From positions 62,001-126,000 of the forward strand of contig NZ_PCOT01000008.1 of the NCBI RefSeq assembly GCF_002979415.1: a stretch of 64,000 nt of DNA. Direction: 5' to 3'. The DNA is from Microbacterium sp. MYb72 (GTDB lineage Bacteria; Actinomycetota; Actinomycetes; Actinomycetales; Microbacteriaceae). Position numbers and translations under genes: made by a program. Below are positions 49,717 to 58,446 of the stretch, piece by piece. The notes under the pieces were generated by a model. That model saw only the letters and a list, made by a program, of their open reading frames with translations, did not search any database and had not been told where the DNA came from. The first letter of the stretch is position 1, and every line of letters starts with the position of its first letter.

Positions 49717-52662
49717 ATGTTGACCCTCCTCGGTGTGTTCCTCCTCGGATCGCTCCTGATGCCCGTTCTCGTGCGCTGGATCGGCGCGCGCGCGTTCATC
49801 GTCGCCGCGCTCATTCCCGCCGCGGCATTCATCCATGCCCTCGTGCTCACGCCGCAGGTCCTCGACACGGGCGACTCGCCCTTCGAGACCGTGTCCTGGA
49901 TCCCGCAGCTCGGGCTGAACATGTCCATGCACATGGACGTCCTCGGCTGGGTCCTGACTCTCATCGTCACCGGCGTCGGCGCGCTGGTGCTCTACTACTG
50001 CCGCTGGTACTTCCACGACGACTCCGCGGGGATCGGCCAGTTCGCCGGCGTCCTGCTCGGCTTCGCCGGCGCGATGTACGGACTCGTCCTCACCGACGAC
50101 CTCGTCATGCTCGTGATGTTCTGGGAGGTGACGAGCATCCTCTCGTACCTCCTCATCGGCCACTACCGCCGCCGAGCGGCCAGCCGACGCGCCGCCCTGC
50201 AGGCTCTGCTGGTCACCACCCTCGGCGGCCTGGTCATGTTCGTCGGCGTGGTCCTCCTCGTCGTCGACGCCGGTACCTCGAGCATCCGTGAGATCCTCGC
50301 CCTGGCGCCGACGGGACCGATCGTGGATGCCGCGATCGTGATGCTGCTGATCGGTGCGATCAGCAAGTCGGCGCTGTTCCCGTTCCACTTCTGGCTCCCG
50401 GGAGCGATGGCGGCCCCGACGCCGGTCAGCGCGTACCTGCACGCGGCCGCGATGGTGAAGGCCGGCATCTACCTGATCGCCCGGTTCGCCCCGATCTTCG
50501 CGTTCAGCGGGCCGTGGCGCCCCATCGTCATCTCTCTCGGCGTCTTCACGATGCTGCTCGGCGGCATCCAGGCCCTGCGCGAGACCGACCTCAAGCGCAT
50601 CCTCGCCTTCGGCACCGTCAGCCAGCTCGGCTTCTTCGCGGTCGTCGTCGGATACGGCACGCAGGCGTCGGCCCTCGCCGGCCTCGCCCTGGTGATCGGC
50701 CATGCGCTGTTCAAGTCGGCGCTCTTCCTCATCGTCGGGATCATCGACCGCCAGCTCTCCACCCGTGACATCACCGAGCTCTCCGGCGTGGGCAGACAGG
50801 CCCCGATCCTCGCGGCGACCGCGTTCATCTCGGTGGCGTCCATGGCAGGCATCGCGCCGACGATCGGATTCGTCGCCAAGGAGTCGACTCTCACGGCCCT
50901 CCTCGACGACGCCCAGGGCGGCTCGCCGTGGGGTCTGGTCGCGATCATCGGCATCGCCGTCGGGTCCATGCTGACCGCGGCATATGGCACGCGCTTCCTC
51001 TGGGGCGCGTTCTTCACGAAGCGCGATCAGCGCGGAGACCGGATGCCGGAGACGGCATGGCCGGATCCGCCCGTTGGCTTCCTCGCGGCGCCCATCATCC
51101 TCGCCGGGCTCACCCTCGCCGCCGGCATCGGCGCCCCGGCGCTCGACGTCGCGCTGCAGGGGTACGCCGTCACCGCGACCCCCGGTCTCGATCACGCGGG
51201 GGAGGCCGTCGAAGGACCGGGTCATCTCGCCCTCTGGCACGGATTCGAACCGGCTCTCGGCATCTCGATCCTCACGATCCTGCTCGGCATCGGCCTGTTC
51301 CTGCTCACCCGCCGCACCGGCTGGGATCGCAAGCCGCGCGTGCTGCCGTTCACCGCCGCCGACGCCTACTACCTCGCCATGCGCGGCATCGACCGACTCT
51401 CCGTGCTCAGCACGACCCTGACCCAGCGGGGCTCGCTGCCGGTCTACGTCGGAACGATCTTCGTGGTGTTCGTCGCCGCCGAGGTCACCGCGCTGCTGGC
51501 GAGCGACATCGATCGGTTCCAGCTCTCGGCGTGGCACACTCCGGCGCAGATCGCCGCAGCCCCGCTCATGGCGGTCGCGGGCATCTTCGCCGTGCGCGCG
51601 CAGAAGCGCTACACCGGCGTCGTCCTCGTCTCGGTGACCGGGTTGGGCATGGTCGCCCTCTTCGCGACCAGCGGCGCCCCCGATCTCGCCCTCACGCAGG
51701 TGCTCGTCGAGACGGTGACGATGGTCACGTTCGCGCTGGTGCTGCGGAGGCTTCCCGCGCGGATGGGCGAGCACAACGCCTCCGTCGGCCGCATCCCGAG
51801 GGCGCTGCTCGGGATCGGCGTGGGCGTGACGATGGCGCTGGTCGCCGTCGTGGCCACACAGTCCAGGGTCGCCGAGCCGATCTCCGCGATGTTCCCGAAG
51901 CTCGCCTACGAGCTGGGGCACGGCAAGAACGTGGTCAACGTCGCGCTGGTCGACCTCCGCGGATGGGACACGATGGGCGAGCTGTCCGTGCTCGTGCTCG
52001 CCGCGACGGGCGTCGCATCCCTCGTCTTCGTCACGCATCGCGCCGATCTGCTCGCGGCGACCAAGACCCTCCCGAGGTCCGCGCGGCGGGCGACGCGGGG
52101 TCGGCCGCTCGTGGAGACCACGGAGGGTGTGCGCTTCCAGACCTCCGAGAACCGCAGCAGCCCGCGTGCCTGGCTCGTGAGCGGGTCGAAGATGAAACCG
52201 GAGAACCGGTCGATCCTGCTCGAGGTCATCGTCCGCGTGCTGTTCCACACGATCATCGTCGTGTCGATCTTCCTGCTGTTCTCCGGCCACAACCTCCCGG
52301 GCGGCGGGTTCGCCGGAGGCCTCGTCGCCGGCATGGCGCTCGTGATGCGGTACATCGCCGGCGGGCGCTGGGAGCTGGGTGCGGCTGCGCCGACGGATGC
52401 CGGACGCCTCCTCGGGGCGGGACTCGTGCTGGCCGTCGGCACCGCCGTCGTGCCGCTGTTCTTCGGCCTCTCCCCGCTCACCAGCACGTTCTGGGAGTGG
52501 GAGATCCCCGGTCTCGGACACATGGAGTTCGTCACCTCGACGATCTTCGACATCGGCGTGTACCTCGTGGTGATCGGCCTGGTGCTCGATGTGCTGCGCA
52601 GCCTCGGCGCCGAGGTCGACAGGCAGACGCAGGAGATGCGCGAGAGAGGGGTGAACATCTGA
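49717..52662 (+). CDS. mrpA: Mrp Na+/H+ antiporter subunit A (with fused MrpB domain)
   Basis: A 981-residue multi-pass protein. The central NuoL-like proton-channel domain includes FWEVTSILSYLLIGHYRRR and KSALFPFHFWLPGAMAAPTPVSAYLHAA. C-terminal MbhD/MbhE-like helices and a fused MnhB domain (RSILLEVIVRVLFHTIIVVSIFLLFSGHNLPGGGFAGGLVAGM) follow. It forms the largest part of the hetero-oligomeric Mrp complex that exports Na+ in exchange for H+ and supports alkali and salt tolerance. The ATG at 49717 follows AGAGGGAG. First gene of a six-gene operon with overlapping ends. Confidence 0.95.
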   Translation: MLTLLGVFLLGSLLMPVLVRWIGARAFIVAALIPAAAFIHALVLTPQVLDTGDSPFETVSWIPQLGLNMSMHMDVLGWVLTLIVTGVGALVLYYCRWYFHDDSAGIGQFAGVLLGFAGAMYGLVLTDDLVMLVMFWEVTSILSYLLIGHYRRRAASRRAALQALLVTTLGGLVMFVGVVLLVVDAGTSSIREILALAPTGPIVDAAIVMLLIGAISKSALFPFHFWLPGAMAAPTPVSAYLHAAAMVKAGIYLIARFAPIFAFSGPWRPIVISLGVFTMLLGGIQALRETDLKRILAFGTVSQLGFFAVVVGYGTQASALAGLALVIGHALFKSALFLIVGIIDRQLSTRDITELSGVGRQAPILAATAFISVASMAGIAPTIGFVAKESTLTALLDDAQGGSPWGLVAIIGIAVGSMLTAAYGTRFLWGAFFTKRDQRGDRMPETAWPDPPVGFLAAPIILAGLTLAAGIGAPALDVALQGYAVTATPGLDHAGEAVEGPGHLALWHGFEPALGISILTILLGIGLFLLTRRTGWDRKPRVLPFTAADAYYLAMRGIDRLSVLSTTLTQRGSLPVYVGTIFVVFVAAEVTALLASDIDRFQLSAWHTPAQIAAAPLMAVAGIFAVRAQKRYTGVVLVSVTGLGMVALFATSGAPDLALTQVLVETVTMVTFALVLRRLPARMGEHNASVGRIPRALLGIGVGVTMALVAVVATQSRVAEPISAMFPKLAYELGHGKNVVNVALVDLRGWDTMGELSVLVLAATGVASLVFVTHRADLLAATKTLPRSARRATRGRPLVETTEGVRFQTSENRSSPRAWLVSGSKMKPENRSILLEVIVRVLFHTIIVVSIFLLFSGHNLPGGGFAGGLVAGMALVMRYIAGGRWELGAAAPTDAGRLLGAGLVLAVGTAVVPLFFGLSPLTSTFWEWEIPGLGHMEFVTSTIFDIGVYLVVIGLVLDVLRSLGAEVDRQTQEMRERGVNI

Positions 52663-53195
52663 TGGATGTCTCGCTGACCCTCATCGTCATCATGGCCGTG
52701 CTGTTCGCGTGCGGCGTCTACGCCATGCTCGAGCGCAGCCTGACCCGCGTGCTCATCGGCTTCCTGCTGCTCGGCAACGCGACGAACCTGCTGCTGCTGA
52801 TCGTCATGGGAGTGCCGGGCAACGCGCCGTTCTTCGGCACGGAGGGGGAGATGAGCGACCCGCTGCCGCAGGCGCTGACCCTCACCGCCATCGTCATCAC
52901 CTTCGCCGTCTCCGCGTTCCTGCTCGCTCTGATCTACCGCTCCTGGCAGCTGGGGCAGGCCGACACGGTCGAGGACGACGAAGACGACATCGCCATCCGC
53001 GGACGCACGGATGCCGAGGAAGACCTCATGGGCGACGACGAGGGCGACTACACCGACGACGACGTCACCACCGACTTCGTCGGCGTGCAGACCGCCCCGA
53101 TCACGGTGCTGCACATGCGCGATCACCCCGCAATCGACGATGAGGCCCCGGTCGACCGGCCGACGGCATCCGACGATGGGGGAGACCGCACGTGA
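52662..53195 (+). CDS. mrpC: Mrp antiporter subunit C with acidic extension
   Basis: A 177-residue NuoK-like protein. Three transmembrane helices fill the first 100 residues (LTLIVIMAVLFACGVYAML, LIGFLLLGNATNLLLLIVM and LTLTAIVITFAVSAFLLALI), as in MrpC. A C-terminal tail of about 75 residues is very acidic (EDDEDDIAIRG, GDDEGDYTDDD), longer than in most MrpC proteins I know. The ATG overlaps the mrpA stop by 1 bp. It overlaps mrpD by 4 bp. Confidence 0.94.
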   Translation: MDVSLTLIVIMAVLFACGVYAMLERSLTRVLIGFLLLGNATNLLLLIVMGVPGNAPFFGTEGEMSDPLPQALTLTAIVITFAVSAFLLALIYRSWQLGQADTVEDDEDDIAIRGRTDAEEDLMGDDEGDYTDDDVTTDFVGVQTAPITVLHMRDHPAIDDEAPVDRPTASDDGGDRT

Positions 53196-54745
53196 CCGCC
53201 CTCATCCCCCTCCTCGTCGCCCTTCCGCTGCTCGGCGCGGCGGTGACCCTGATCTTCGGACGCAACGCCCGCGTGCAGTCGATCGTCACGGTCGTGACCC
53301 TCGTCGTCGTCTCGGTGATCGCCGCCGTCCTGCTCGTCGCGGTCGATGCGGGCAGTCCGCTCGCGGTCTCGGTGGGCGGCTGGCCGGTGCCGTTCGGCAT
53401 CGTGCTGTACGTCGATCGGCTCGCCGCCCTGCTCGTGCTGGTGTCGAGCATCGTGCTGCTCGCCGTGCTCCTGTTCTCGATCGGCCAGGGTGTCGCCGAC
53501 GGCGCCGAAGAGACCCCGATCTCGATCTTCAACCCCTCGTATCTGATCCTCGCGGCGGGCATCTTCAACGCCTTCATCGCCGGCGACCTCTTCAACCTCT
53601 ACGTGGGATTCGAGATCCTGCTCGTCGCGTCGTACGTGCTCATCACGCTCGGGAGCACCGAATCGCGCATCCGCACCGGCGCCGTCTACATCGTCGTGTC
53701 GCTCGTGTCGTCGATCCTCTTCCTCGCGTCGATCGCGATGATCTACGGAGCCCTCGGCACCGTGAACATGGCGCAGATCGCCGAGCGGATGACGGAGCTC
53801 CCGCAGGAGACGCAGCTCGTCCTGCACCTCATGCTCGTGATCGCCTTCGGCATCAAGGCCGCGATCTTCCCCGTGTCGTTCTGGCTCCCCGACTCCTACC
53901 CGACGGCGCCCGCCCCGGTCACCGCCGTCTTCGCGGGCCTGCTGACGAAGGTCGGCGTGTACGCGCTGATCCGCACCGAGACGCAGCTGTTCGCCGACAA
54001 CAGCATCAACACGCTGCTGCTGATCATCGCCCTCGCGACCATGATCGTCGGCGTGCTCGGTGCGGTGGCGCAGGCCGAGCTCAAGAGGATCCTGTCCTTC
54101 ACGCTGGTCAGCCACGTCGGGTACATGATCTTCGGACTCGCGATAGCGACCCCCGCGGCGATCGGGGCGACGGTGTACTACATCGTCCACCACATCATCG
54201 TGCAGACGACCCTGTTCCTCGCGGTCGGCCTCGTCGAGCGTCGAGCGGGCAGCACGTCGATCCTGCGGGTGAAGGGGCTGCTCAAGATCGCGCCGGTGAT
54301 CGCCGTGCTCTACTTCATCCCCGCGATCAACCTCGGCGGTCTGCCGCCGTTCTCCGGATTCATCGGCAAGTTCGCGCTGTTCGAGGCTGCGGCATCCGTG
54401 GGGACCCCGCTCATGATCGTGCTGATCGTCGGCGGCATCGTGACCTCGCTGCTCACGCTCTACGCCCTGATGCGCGCGTGGAACCTCGCCTTCTGGCGCG
54501 AGGAGGAGGACTCCACCGAGACCGAGGGCCGCATCTCGCACCTGGGCAACGCCCCCGCCGCCGATGAGCAGCAGGAGCGCCGCCGCATCCCCGCGATCAT
54601 GACCGTGGCGACGGCGGGGATGGTCGCCGTCACGGTGTCCCTGACCGTGTTCGCCGGCCCCCTCTACGCCCTCTGCGACCGCATCGGCGAAGCGCTGCTG
54701 CAGCCGGTGAGCCTCGTGCAGCTGGAAGACGAGGTCGACGGATGA
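53192..54745 (+). CDS. mrpD: Mrp antiporter subunit D
   Basis: A 517-residue NuoM/NuoN-like membrane subunit with about fourteen helices. Conserved blocks are GFEILLVASYVLITLG, GIKAAIFPVSFWLPDSYPTAPAPVTAVFAGLLTKVGVYALIR and HHIIVQTTLFLAVGLVERR, with the channel lysines and histidines. It is coupled by 4-bp overlaps to mrpC and mrpE. GTG start. Confidence 0.96.
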   Translation: MTALIPLLVALPLLGAAVTLIFGRNARVQSIVTVVTLVVVSVIAAVLLVAVDAGSPLAVSVGGWPVPFGIVLYVDRLAALLVLVSSIVLLAVLLFSIGQGVADGAEETPISIFNPSYLILAAGIFNAFIAGDLFNLYVGFEILLVASYVLITLGSTESRIRTGAVYIVVSLVSSILFLASIAMIYGALGTVNMAQIAERMTELPQETQLVLHLMLVIAFGIKAAIFPVSFWLPDSYPTAPAPVTAVFAGLLTKVGVYALIRTETQLFADNSINTLLLIIALATMIVGVLGAVAQAELKRILSFTLVSHVGYMIFGLAIATPAAIGATVYYIVHHIIVQTTLFLAVGLVERRAGSTSILRVKGLLKIAPVIAVLYFIPAINLGGLPPFSGFIGKFALFEAAASVGTPLMIVLIVGGIVTSLLTLYALMRAWNLAFWREEEDSTETEGRISHLGNAPAADEQQERRRIPAIMTVATAGMVAVTVSLTVFAGPLYALCDRIGEALLQPVSLVQLEDEVDG

Positions 54746-55314
54746 GCCCCGACAGCGGCCGGCACTTCTGGCGAGACCTCGGCGTGCAGCTGCCGTTCCT
54801 CGCCTGGCTCGTCGTGCTCTGGATGCTGCTGTGGGCGCAGTTCACGCTGCTGTCGTTCGTCACCGGTCTCGTCGTCGCGATCTTCGTGACCCGTGTCTTC
54901 CGCCTGCCGACGGTGGAGCTCTCCGGCCGCATCAACGTCTGGTACGCCGTGACCCTCGGCGTGCAGTTCCTGTTCGCCGTGCTGCGGGGCGCGCTCTCCG
55001 TGGCCGTGCAGGTGTTCGACTTCCGCCGGCAGCCGGGCACCGCGATCATCGCCGTGCAGCTGCGCTACTCCGACGACCTCATGATGACGCACGTCGCCGT
55101 CGCGTCATCGCTGGTCCCCGGGTCTCTCGTGGTCGAGGCCGATCGCGACCGCCGCATCCTCTACCTGCACGTGATCGGCGTGCGCAGCATGGCCGACGTC
55201 GAGAAGCAGAGGGCCGGCGTGCTCCTGTGGGAGAAGCGGATCGTCCGTGCGCTCGGCGACCCGGCGCAGTATCGTGCGCTGAAAGAGGACGAAAGGGCGG
55301 AGGCCTCGCGATGA
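54742..55314 (+). CDS. mrpE: Mrp antiporter subunit E
   Basis: A 190-residue subunit with two to three N-terminal helices (LPFLAWLVVLWMLLWAQFTLLSFVTGLVVAIFV) and a cytoplasmic domain with ITV-type MrpE signature (PGTAIIAVQLRYSDDLMMTHVAVASSLVPGSLVVE). It overlaps mrpD and mrpF by 4 bp each. Confidence 0.94.
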   Translation: MSPDSGRHFWRDLGVQLPFLAWLVVLWMLLWAQFTLLSFVTGLVVAIFVTRVFRLPTVELSGRINVWYAVTLGVQFLFAVLRGALSVAVQVFDFRRQPGTAIIAVQLRYSDDLMMTHVAVASSLVPGSLVVEADRDRRILYLHVIGVRSMADVEKQRAGVLLWEKRIVRALGDPAQYRALKEDERAEASR

Positions 55315-55580
55315 GCATCCTGCTCGCAGTCATCATGGTCGTGTTCGGCGTCGCGGCCGTGCTCACCGTCATCCGCATCGTCAGAGGCCCCTCGATCCTC
55401 GACCGCGCCGTCGCGTCCGATGTGCTCCTCACCGAGGTGATGTGCGTGCTCGGCGCCGAGATGGCCATCAACGGACACACCCGCAGCATCCCCGTGCTGC
55501 TGATCATCGCCGCGATCGGGGTGTTTGGCTCCATCGCCGTCGCCCGCTTCGTCGCGAGAAGGGACAACACGACACCATGA
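55311..55580 (+). CDS. mrpF: Mrp antiporter subunit F
   Basis: An 89-residue protein with three helices and the MrpF core IVRGPSILDRAVASDVLLTEVMC. Overlaps both neighbours by 4 bp. Small accessory subunit needed for complex assembly. Confidence 0.94.
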   Translation: MSILLAVIMVVFGVAAVLTVIRIVRGPSILDRAVASDVLLTEVMCVLGAEMAINGHTRSIPVLLIIAAIGVFGSIAVARFVARRDNTTP

Positions 55581-55966
55581 ACGTGTTCGGTCTCATGATC
55601 CCGGATGCCGTCATCGACGTGGCGGTCCTCGTGCTGATCCTGCTCGGGGCGCTGCTGTGCCTGTCGGCGGCGGTCGGCCTCCTCCGCTTCCGCGATGTGC
55701 CGTCGCGGTTGCACGCGGCGACCAAGCCGCAGGTGCTCGGCCTGCTGCTGATCTGCATCGCGATCGCGCTGTCGCAGCGCTCCGTGGGCGGCATCCTCCT
55801 CGGCCTCGTGCTCGTGGCGCCCATCGTGCTGATGCAGTTCGCGACCGCACCCCTGTCGGCGCACATGGTCGGTCGCCAGGCGTACCGCAACGGATCGATC
55901 GACCAGCGTCACCTCGTCGTCGACGAGCTCGCCGACTCGAAGCAGACTCCGCCCGGCGCCGGGTAG
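55577..55966 (+). CDS. mrpG: Mrp antiporter subunit G
   Basis: A 129-residue protein with three helices and the MrpG core AAVGLLRFRDVPSRLHAATKPQVLGLLLI. It is the last gene of the operon; the ATG overlaps the mrpF stop by 4 bp. A GC-rich hairpin follows. Confidence 0.94.
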   Translation: MNVFGLMIPDAVIDVAVLVLILLGALLCLSAAVGLLRFRDVPSRLHAATKPQVLGLLLICIAIALSQRSVGGILLGLVLVAPIVLMQFATAPLSAHMVGRQAYRNGSIDQRHLVVDELADSKQTPPGAG

Positions 55967-55975
55967 CCGTTCCCG

Positions 55976-55996
55976 GGCCGGCCAGGCAGGCCGGCC
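55976..55996 (+). terminator. Hairpin terminator of the Mrp operon
   Basis: GGCCGGCC (55976-55983) is repeated as its own complement at 55989-55996 with a 5-nt loop, 10 bp after the mrpG stop. Confidence 0.65.
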
Positions 55997-56271
55997 GATC
56001 TGGCACCGGCCGATCCGACCGCGGTCCATCCGTGCGTGTGGATCCGGCGGGCCGATTCGGCGGGCCAGCCGATCCGCCGGAGGACTTCGGACCTTGTCTT
56101 CGGCCTCGGGTGCGTGCCAGAACTCCGGAGAATCTACGCTGACCGGCACGCGTGTCCTTGTGCAGCGGTCTTCGCGTGCAGATGTCCGGACTTCTGGCGG
56201 ATGAACCTTTCGTCCACAATCCTGGGTTCGCCCCAGGTCTCTCCACAGGACCACGAAACGGATCACCGCGC
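55997..56271. repeat. Non-coding stretch with CCAGAACTCCGGAGAA-type repeats
   Basis: No gene is evident here. It holds one copy of GCCAGAACTCCGGAGAA (56116-56132) and one inverted near-copy (TCCGGACTTCTGGCG, 56185-56199, one mismatch). The same element recurs after the next gene. The stretch also has GGCGGGCC-type GC-rich words. Confidence 0.65.
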
Positions 56272-56305
56272 CTCAGGCATTCGGCAGTCTTGCCGAATGC
56301 CTGAG
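56272..56305. promoter_or_regulatory. 15-bp perfect palindrome over the start of the AbiEi-like gene
   Basis: CTCAGGCATTCGGCA (56272-56286) is repeated in perfect inverted form at 56291-56305, with GTCT between. The ATG at 56297 is inside the right arm. CAGTCT (56285-56290), six bases before that ATG, could be a -10 box of a leaderless promoter, which would make the palindrome an operator. If transcription starts upstream, the same repeat would form a hairpin hiding the start codon. Confidence 0.65.
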
Positions 56306-57214
56306 AAGAAGAGAATGCTCGACCGCCTGCGCGAGCTTCACCGGATCCAGATCCTCAGCCGCAATGACCTGCGCGAGGCCGGGCTGTCCACGCACGCGAT
56401 CACCCGGGCGGTACGCGGTGGTCGACTCACCCGGATCAGGAACGGGGTCTACGCGGTAGGAGATGTGCCCGAAGACGTGCAGACCGCGCTCCACGTCGGT
56501 GGCCGGATCTCCTGCGTATCCCTCCTCCGCCTGCTCGGGATCTTCGTACTCGAAGCCACAGGGGTGCACATCCAGGTGCGCCCTCACCTTTCGCGGAGCC
56601 GCGATCGGCGACCCCCAGACGCAGTCCTTCATTGGGTAGCCTGCGATGACGTCGGTCTCCCGCATGCCGTATCGATCGACGATGCAGTGCGGCAGTCCAT
56701 TCGGTGCCAGGCGCCGCGGGCGGCGATCGCGACGCTTGACAGCGTGCTTCATCATCGGCTGTTGACGCGAGAGCATCTCGTATCCATCTTCCAGGGGCTC
56801 CCGGAGAGATACCGGCCCCTGCTCGCACTCGTAGACGGCATCGCCGAGTCCGGTCCCGAATCCTTCATGAAACTGATCCTGCGAACGTTGGGTGTCCGAT
56901 TCGAGATGCAGGTCGAGATACAGGAGGTCGGCCGAGCGGACTTCGTCGTGGAGGGCTGGCTCATCATCGAGTGCGACAGCCGCGAATTCCATCAGGGCTG
57001 GGATCAGCAGATGCGAGATCGTGCGCGGGATCTGGGGGCGGCCCGTCTGGGATACGTCAGCATCCGAGTACCGGCGATGGACATCTTCACCAGACAGGGC
57101 GAGGTTCGCGAGGCGATCCGGGCGGTGATCGTCGCGTTCGGGCCTCGGTGGCGAGGCACCGCGTCGGTGCCGAAACTCCGGAGATCTGGGCGGGGCAAAC
57201 CTCGCTCCGGCTGA
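56297..57214 (+). CDS. AbiEi-type HTH plus Vsr/DUF559-like nuclease-fold protein
   Basis: A 305-residue protein. The N-terminal 55 residues are a winged helix like the AbiEi antitoxin domain (ILSRNDLREAGLSTHAITRAVRGGRLTRIRNGVYAVGD). The C-terminal 100 residues fit a restriction-endonuclease fold of the Vsr/DUF559 kind (RADFVVEGWLIIECDSREFHQGWDQQMRDRARD), with candidate catalytic Asp and Glu-x-Asp. No toxin gene is adjacent, so it is probably not a classical type IV toxin-antitoxin pair. The start at 56297 lies within a palindrome; another ATG is at 56315. Related repeats lie on both sides and inside its 3' end. Confidence 0.82.
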   Translation: MPEKKRMLDRLRELHRIQILSRNDLREAGLSTHAITRAVRGGRLTRIRNGVYAVGDVPEDVQTALHVGGRISCVSLLRLLGIFVLEATGVHIQVRPHLSRSRDRRPPDAVLHWVACDDVGLPHAVSIDDAVRQSIRCQAPRAAIATLDSVLHHRLLTREHLVSIFQGLPERYRPLLALVDGIAESGPESFMKLILRTLGVRFEMQVEIQEVGRADFVVEGWLIIECDSREFHQGWDQQMRDRARDLGAARLGYVSIRVPAMDIFTRQGEVREAIRAVIVAFGPRWRGTASVPKLRRSGRGKPRSG

Positions 57215-57433
57215 GGGGCGGCGAACCTCCCCCTTCTCCGGAGTTCTGGCGCCTCGGCCTGCGGCTGGCAGCGACGCGTCCATTCTGCTCGACCCATGCC
57301 CTGCCACCCGCCGCTCATCCAAGCTCGGGTTGTGCCCCCACGTCGGTTCTCCAGAACTCCGGAGATTCGCAGTCCCGCCGCCCGTTGACGGCTGCCACGA
57401 CCGAGAATGCCGATAGTTCTCCGGAGTTCTGGC
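57169..57433. repeat. Cluster of CCAGAACTCCGGAGAA-type repeats after the AbiEi-like gene
   Basis: Copies are at 57169-57184 (variant, inside the gene's 3' end), 57234-57250 (inverted), 57351-57366 and 57417-57433 (inverted). The palindromic core is TCTCCGGAGA or ACTCCGGAGA and one flank is always CCAGAA/TTCTGG. The 57351 and 57417 copies face each other. The remaining sequence up to 57542 has short GGACCG/GACCGG direct repeats and no gene. Confidence 0.75.
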
Positions 57434-57542
57434 GCACCGAACCACATCACGCTCGCACCGGACCGATCTCGGACCGGGACCAGGCCGGTCTCAGACCGGG
57501 ATCAGCCCCCGCCCGGACCGGACTGCACCGGACCGCACCGGA

Positions 57543-58304
57543 TCAGAGCCGGTCGGCGAAGCGCTGGATGAAGGATGCCGCGGGGCCGGCGTCGCTGATG
57601 AGCGTGCCGTGGCCGTGGTCGGGGATCACCTCGAGCTCTGCGCCCGGGATGTGCGTGAGGATCTGCTGGCACCAGCTCATCGGCGCGAGCGGGTCGTGCT
57701 CGCCGCGCAGCACGAGGGTCGGGCGGTCGATGCGCGCGTAGGCCTTCTCGGGCTCGTGCACGATGGTGGCCCGGATCTTCCGCAGCAGGTTCGGTCCCCC
57801 GCGAAGGTACTCGCGGGCACCGCGCCAGAGCACGACGGGCCGTTCGCCGAGCAGGTCGCGCAGCAGGTACGAGGCCTGGGCGCGGATGCTGCGTGAGGCG
57901 CTGTCGACCGTCGGACCCGCCAGCACCACGCCGGACACGAGGGACGGATGCCGGGCCGCGAGCTCAGCGGCGATCTGGCTGCCCATCGAGTGTCCGATGA
58001 CGACGACCGGAGCCTCGTCGGAGTGGCGGAGGTAGGCGGCGACGAGATCGGCGTGCCGTTCCATGGTGAGGGTGCGCGTGGGCTCGGGCGCCTCGCCGAA
58101 ACCGGGGAGGTCGACCGCGATGACCCGCCCGCGCAGCCGCTGCACCACGTCGAGGTAGACGCTGCGCCCCATGCCGATGCCGTGCAGCAGGATGAAGGTG
58201 CGCTCTCCGGTCCCGAAGGTCTCGGTGATCAGGGTCGCGCCTCCGTGCTCGAACTCGGCGAGCAGTGCCGGAACGTCCTGAGGAGCGAGAAGGCGATTCG
58301 GCAC
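57543..58304 (-). CDS. Alpha/beta-fold hydrolase
   Basis: A 253-residue alpha/beta hydrolase. The oxyanion region is LLHGIGMG, the nucleophile Ser106 lies in GHSMGS, and the acid and base are in RGEHDPLAP and DHGHGT. The substrate is not evident. The GTG at 58304 lies six bases after a minus-strand TAGCGT -10 box, so the message is probably leaderless. Confidence 0.92.
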   Translation of the reverse strand: MPNRLLAPQDVPALLAEFEHGGATLITETFGTGERTFILLHGIGMGRSVYLDVVQRLRGRVIAVDLPGFGEAPEPTRTLTMERHADLVAAYLRHSDEAPVVVIGHSMGSQIAAELAARHPSLVSGVVLAGPTVDSASRSIRAQASYLLRDLLGERPVVLWRGAREYLRGGPNLLRKIRATIVHEPEKAYARIDRPTLVLRGEHDPLAPMSWCQQILTHIPGAELEVIPDHGHGTLISDAGPAASFIQRFADRL

Positions 58305-58446
58305 CCATCCACGCTAGCCGACGCGGATCGCCCTCGACGACCCGGCAGGCCCTCCCGCACCCGAAGGCCCCTCCCCGCGCACGGGGAGATGTACAAGGCG
58401 CAGGCCGGAACGGCGGGGTCGCCCGCCCTCCGTGCGAGGATGAATC

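Noticed and set aside
49594..52521. A 975-codon open frame antisense to mrpA, and similar long antisense frames over the alpha-galactosidase (3216-5738) and acylase (59762-62536) genes
   Set aside because: They are shadows of high-GC codon bias in the opposite frame. Their composition (Arg/Glu/Asp/His/Gly-rich) has no recognisable domain, and the sense genes are certain.
56297..57214. A complete AbiE type IV toxin-antitoxin system
   Set aside because: Only the AbiEi-like wing is present. No AbiEii nucleotidyltransferase gene lies next to it, and the C-terminal part looks like a nuclease fold instead.
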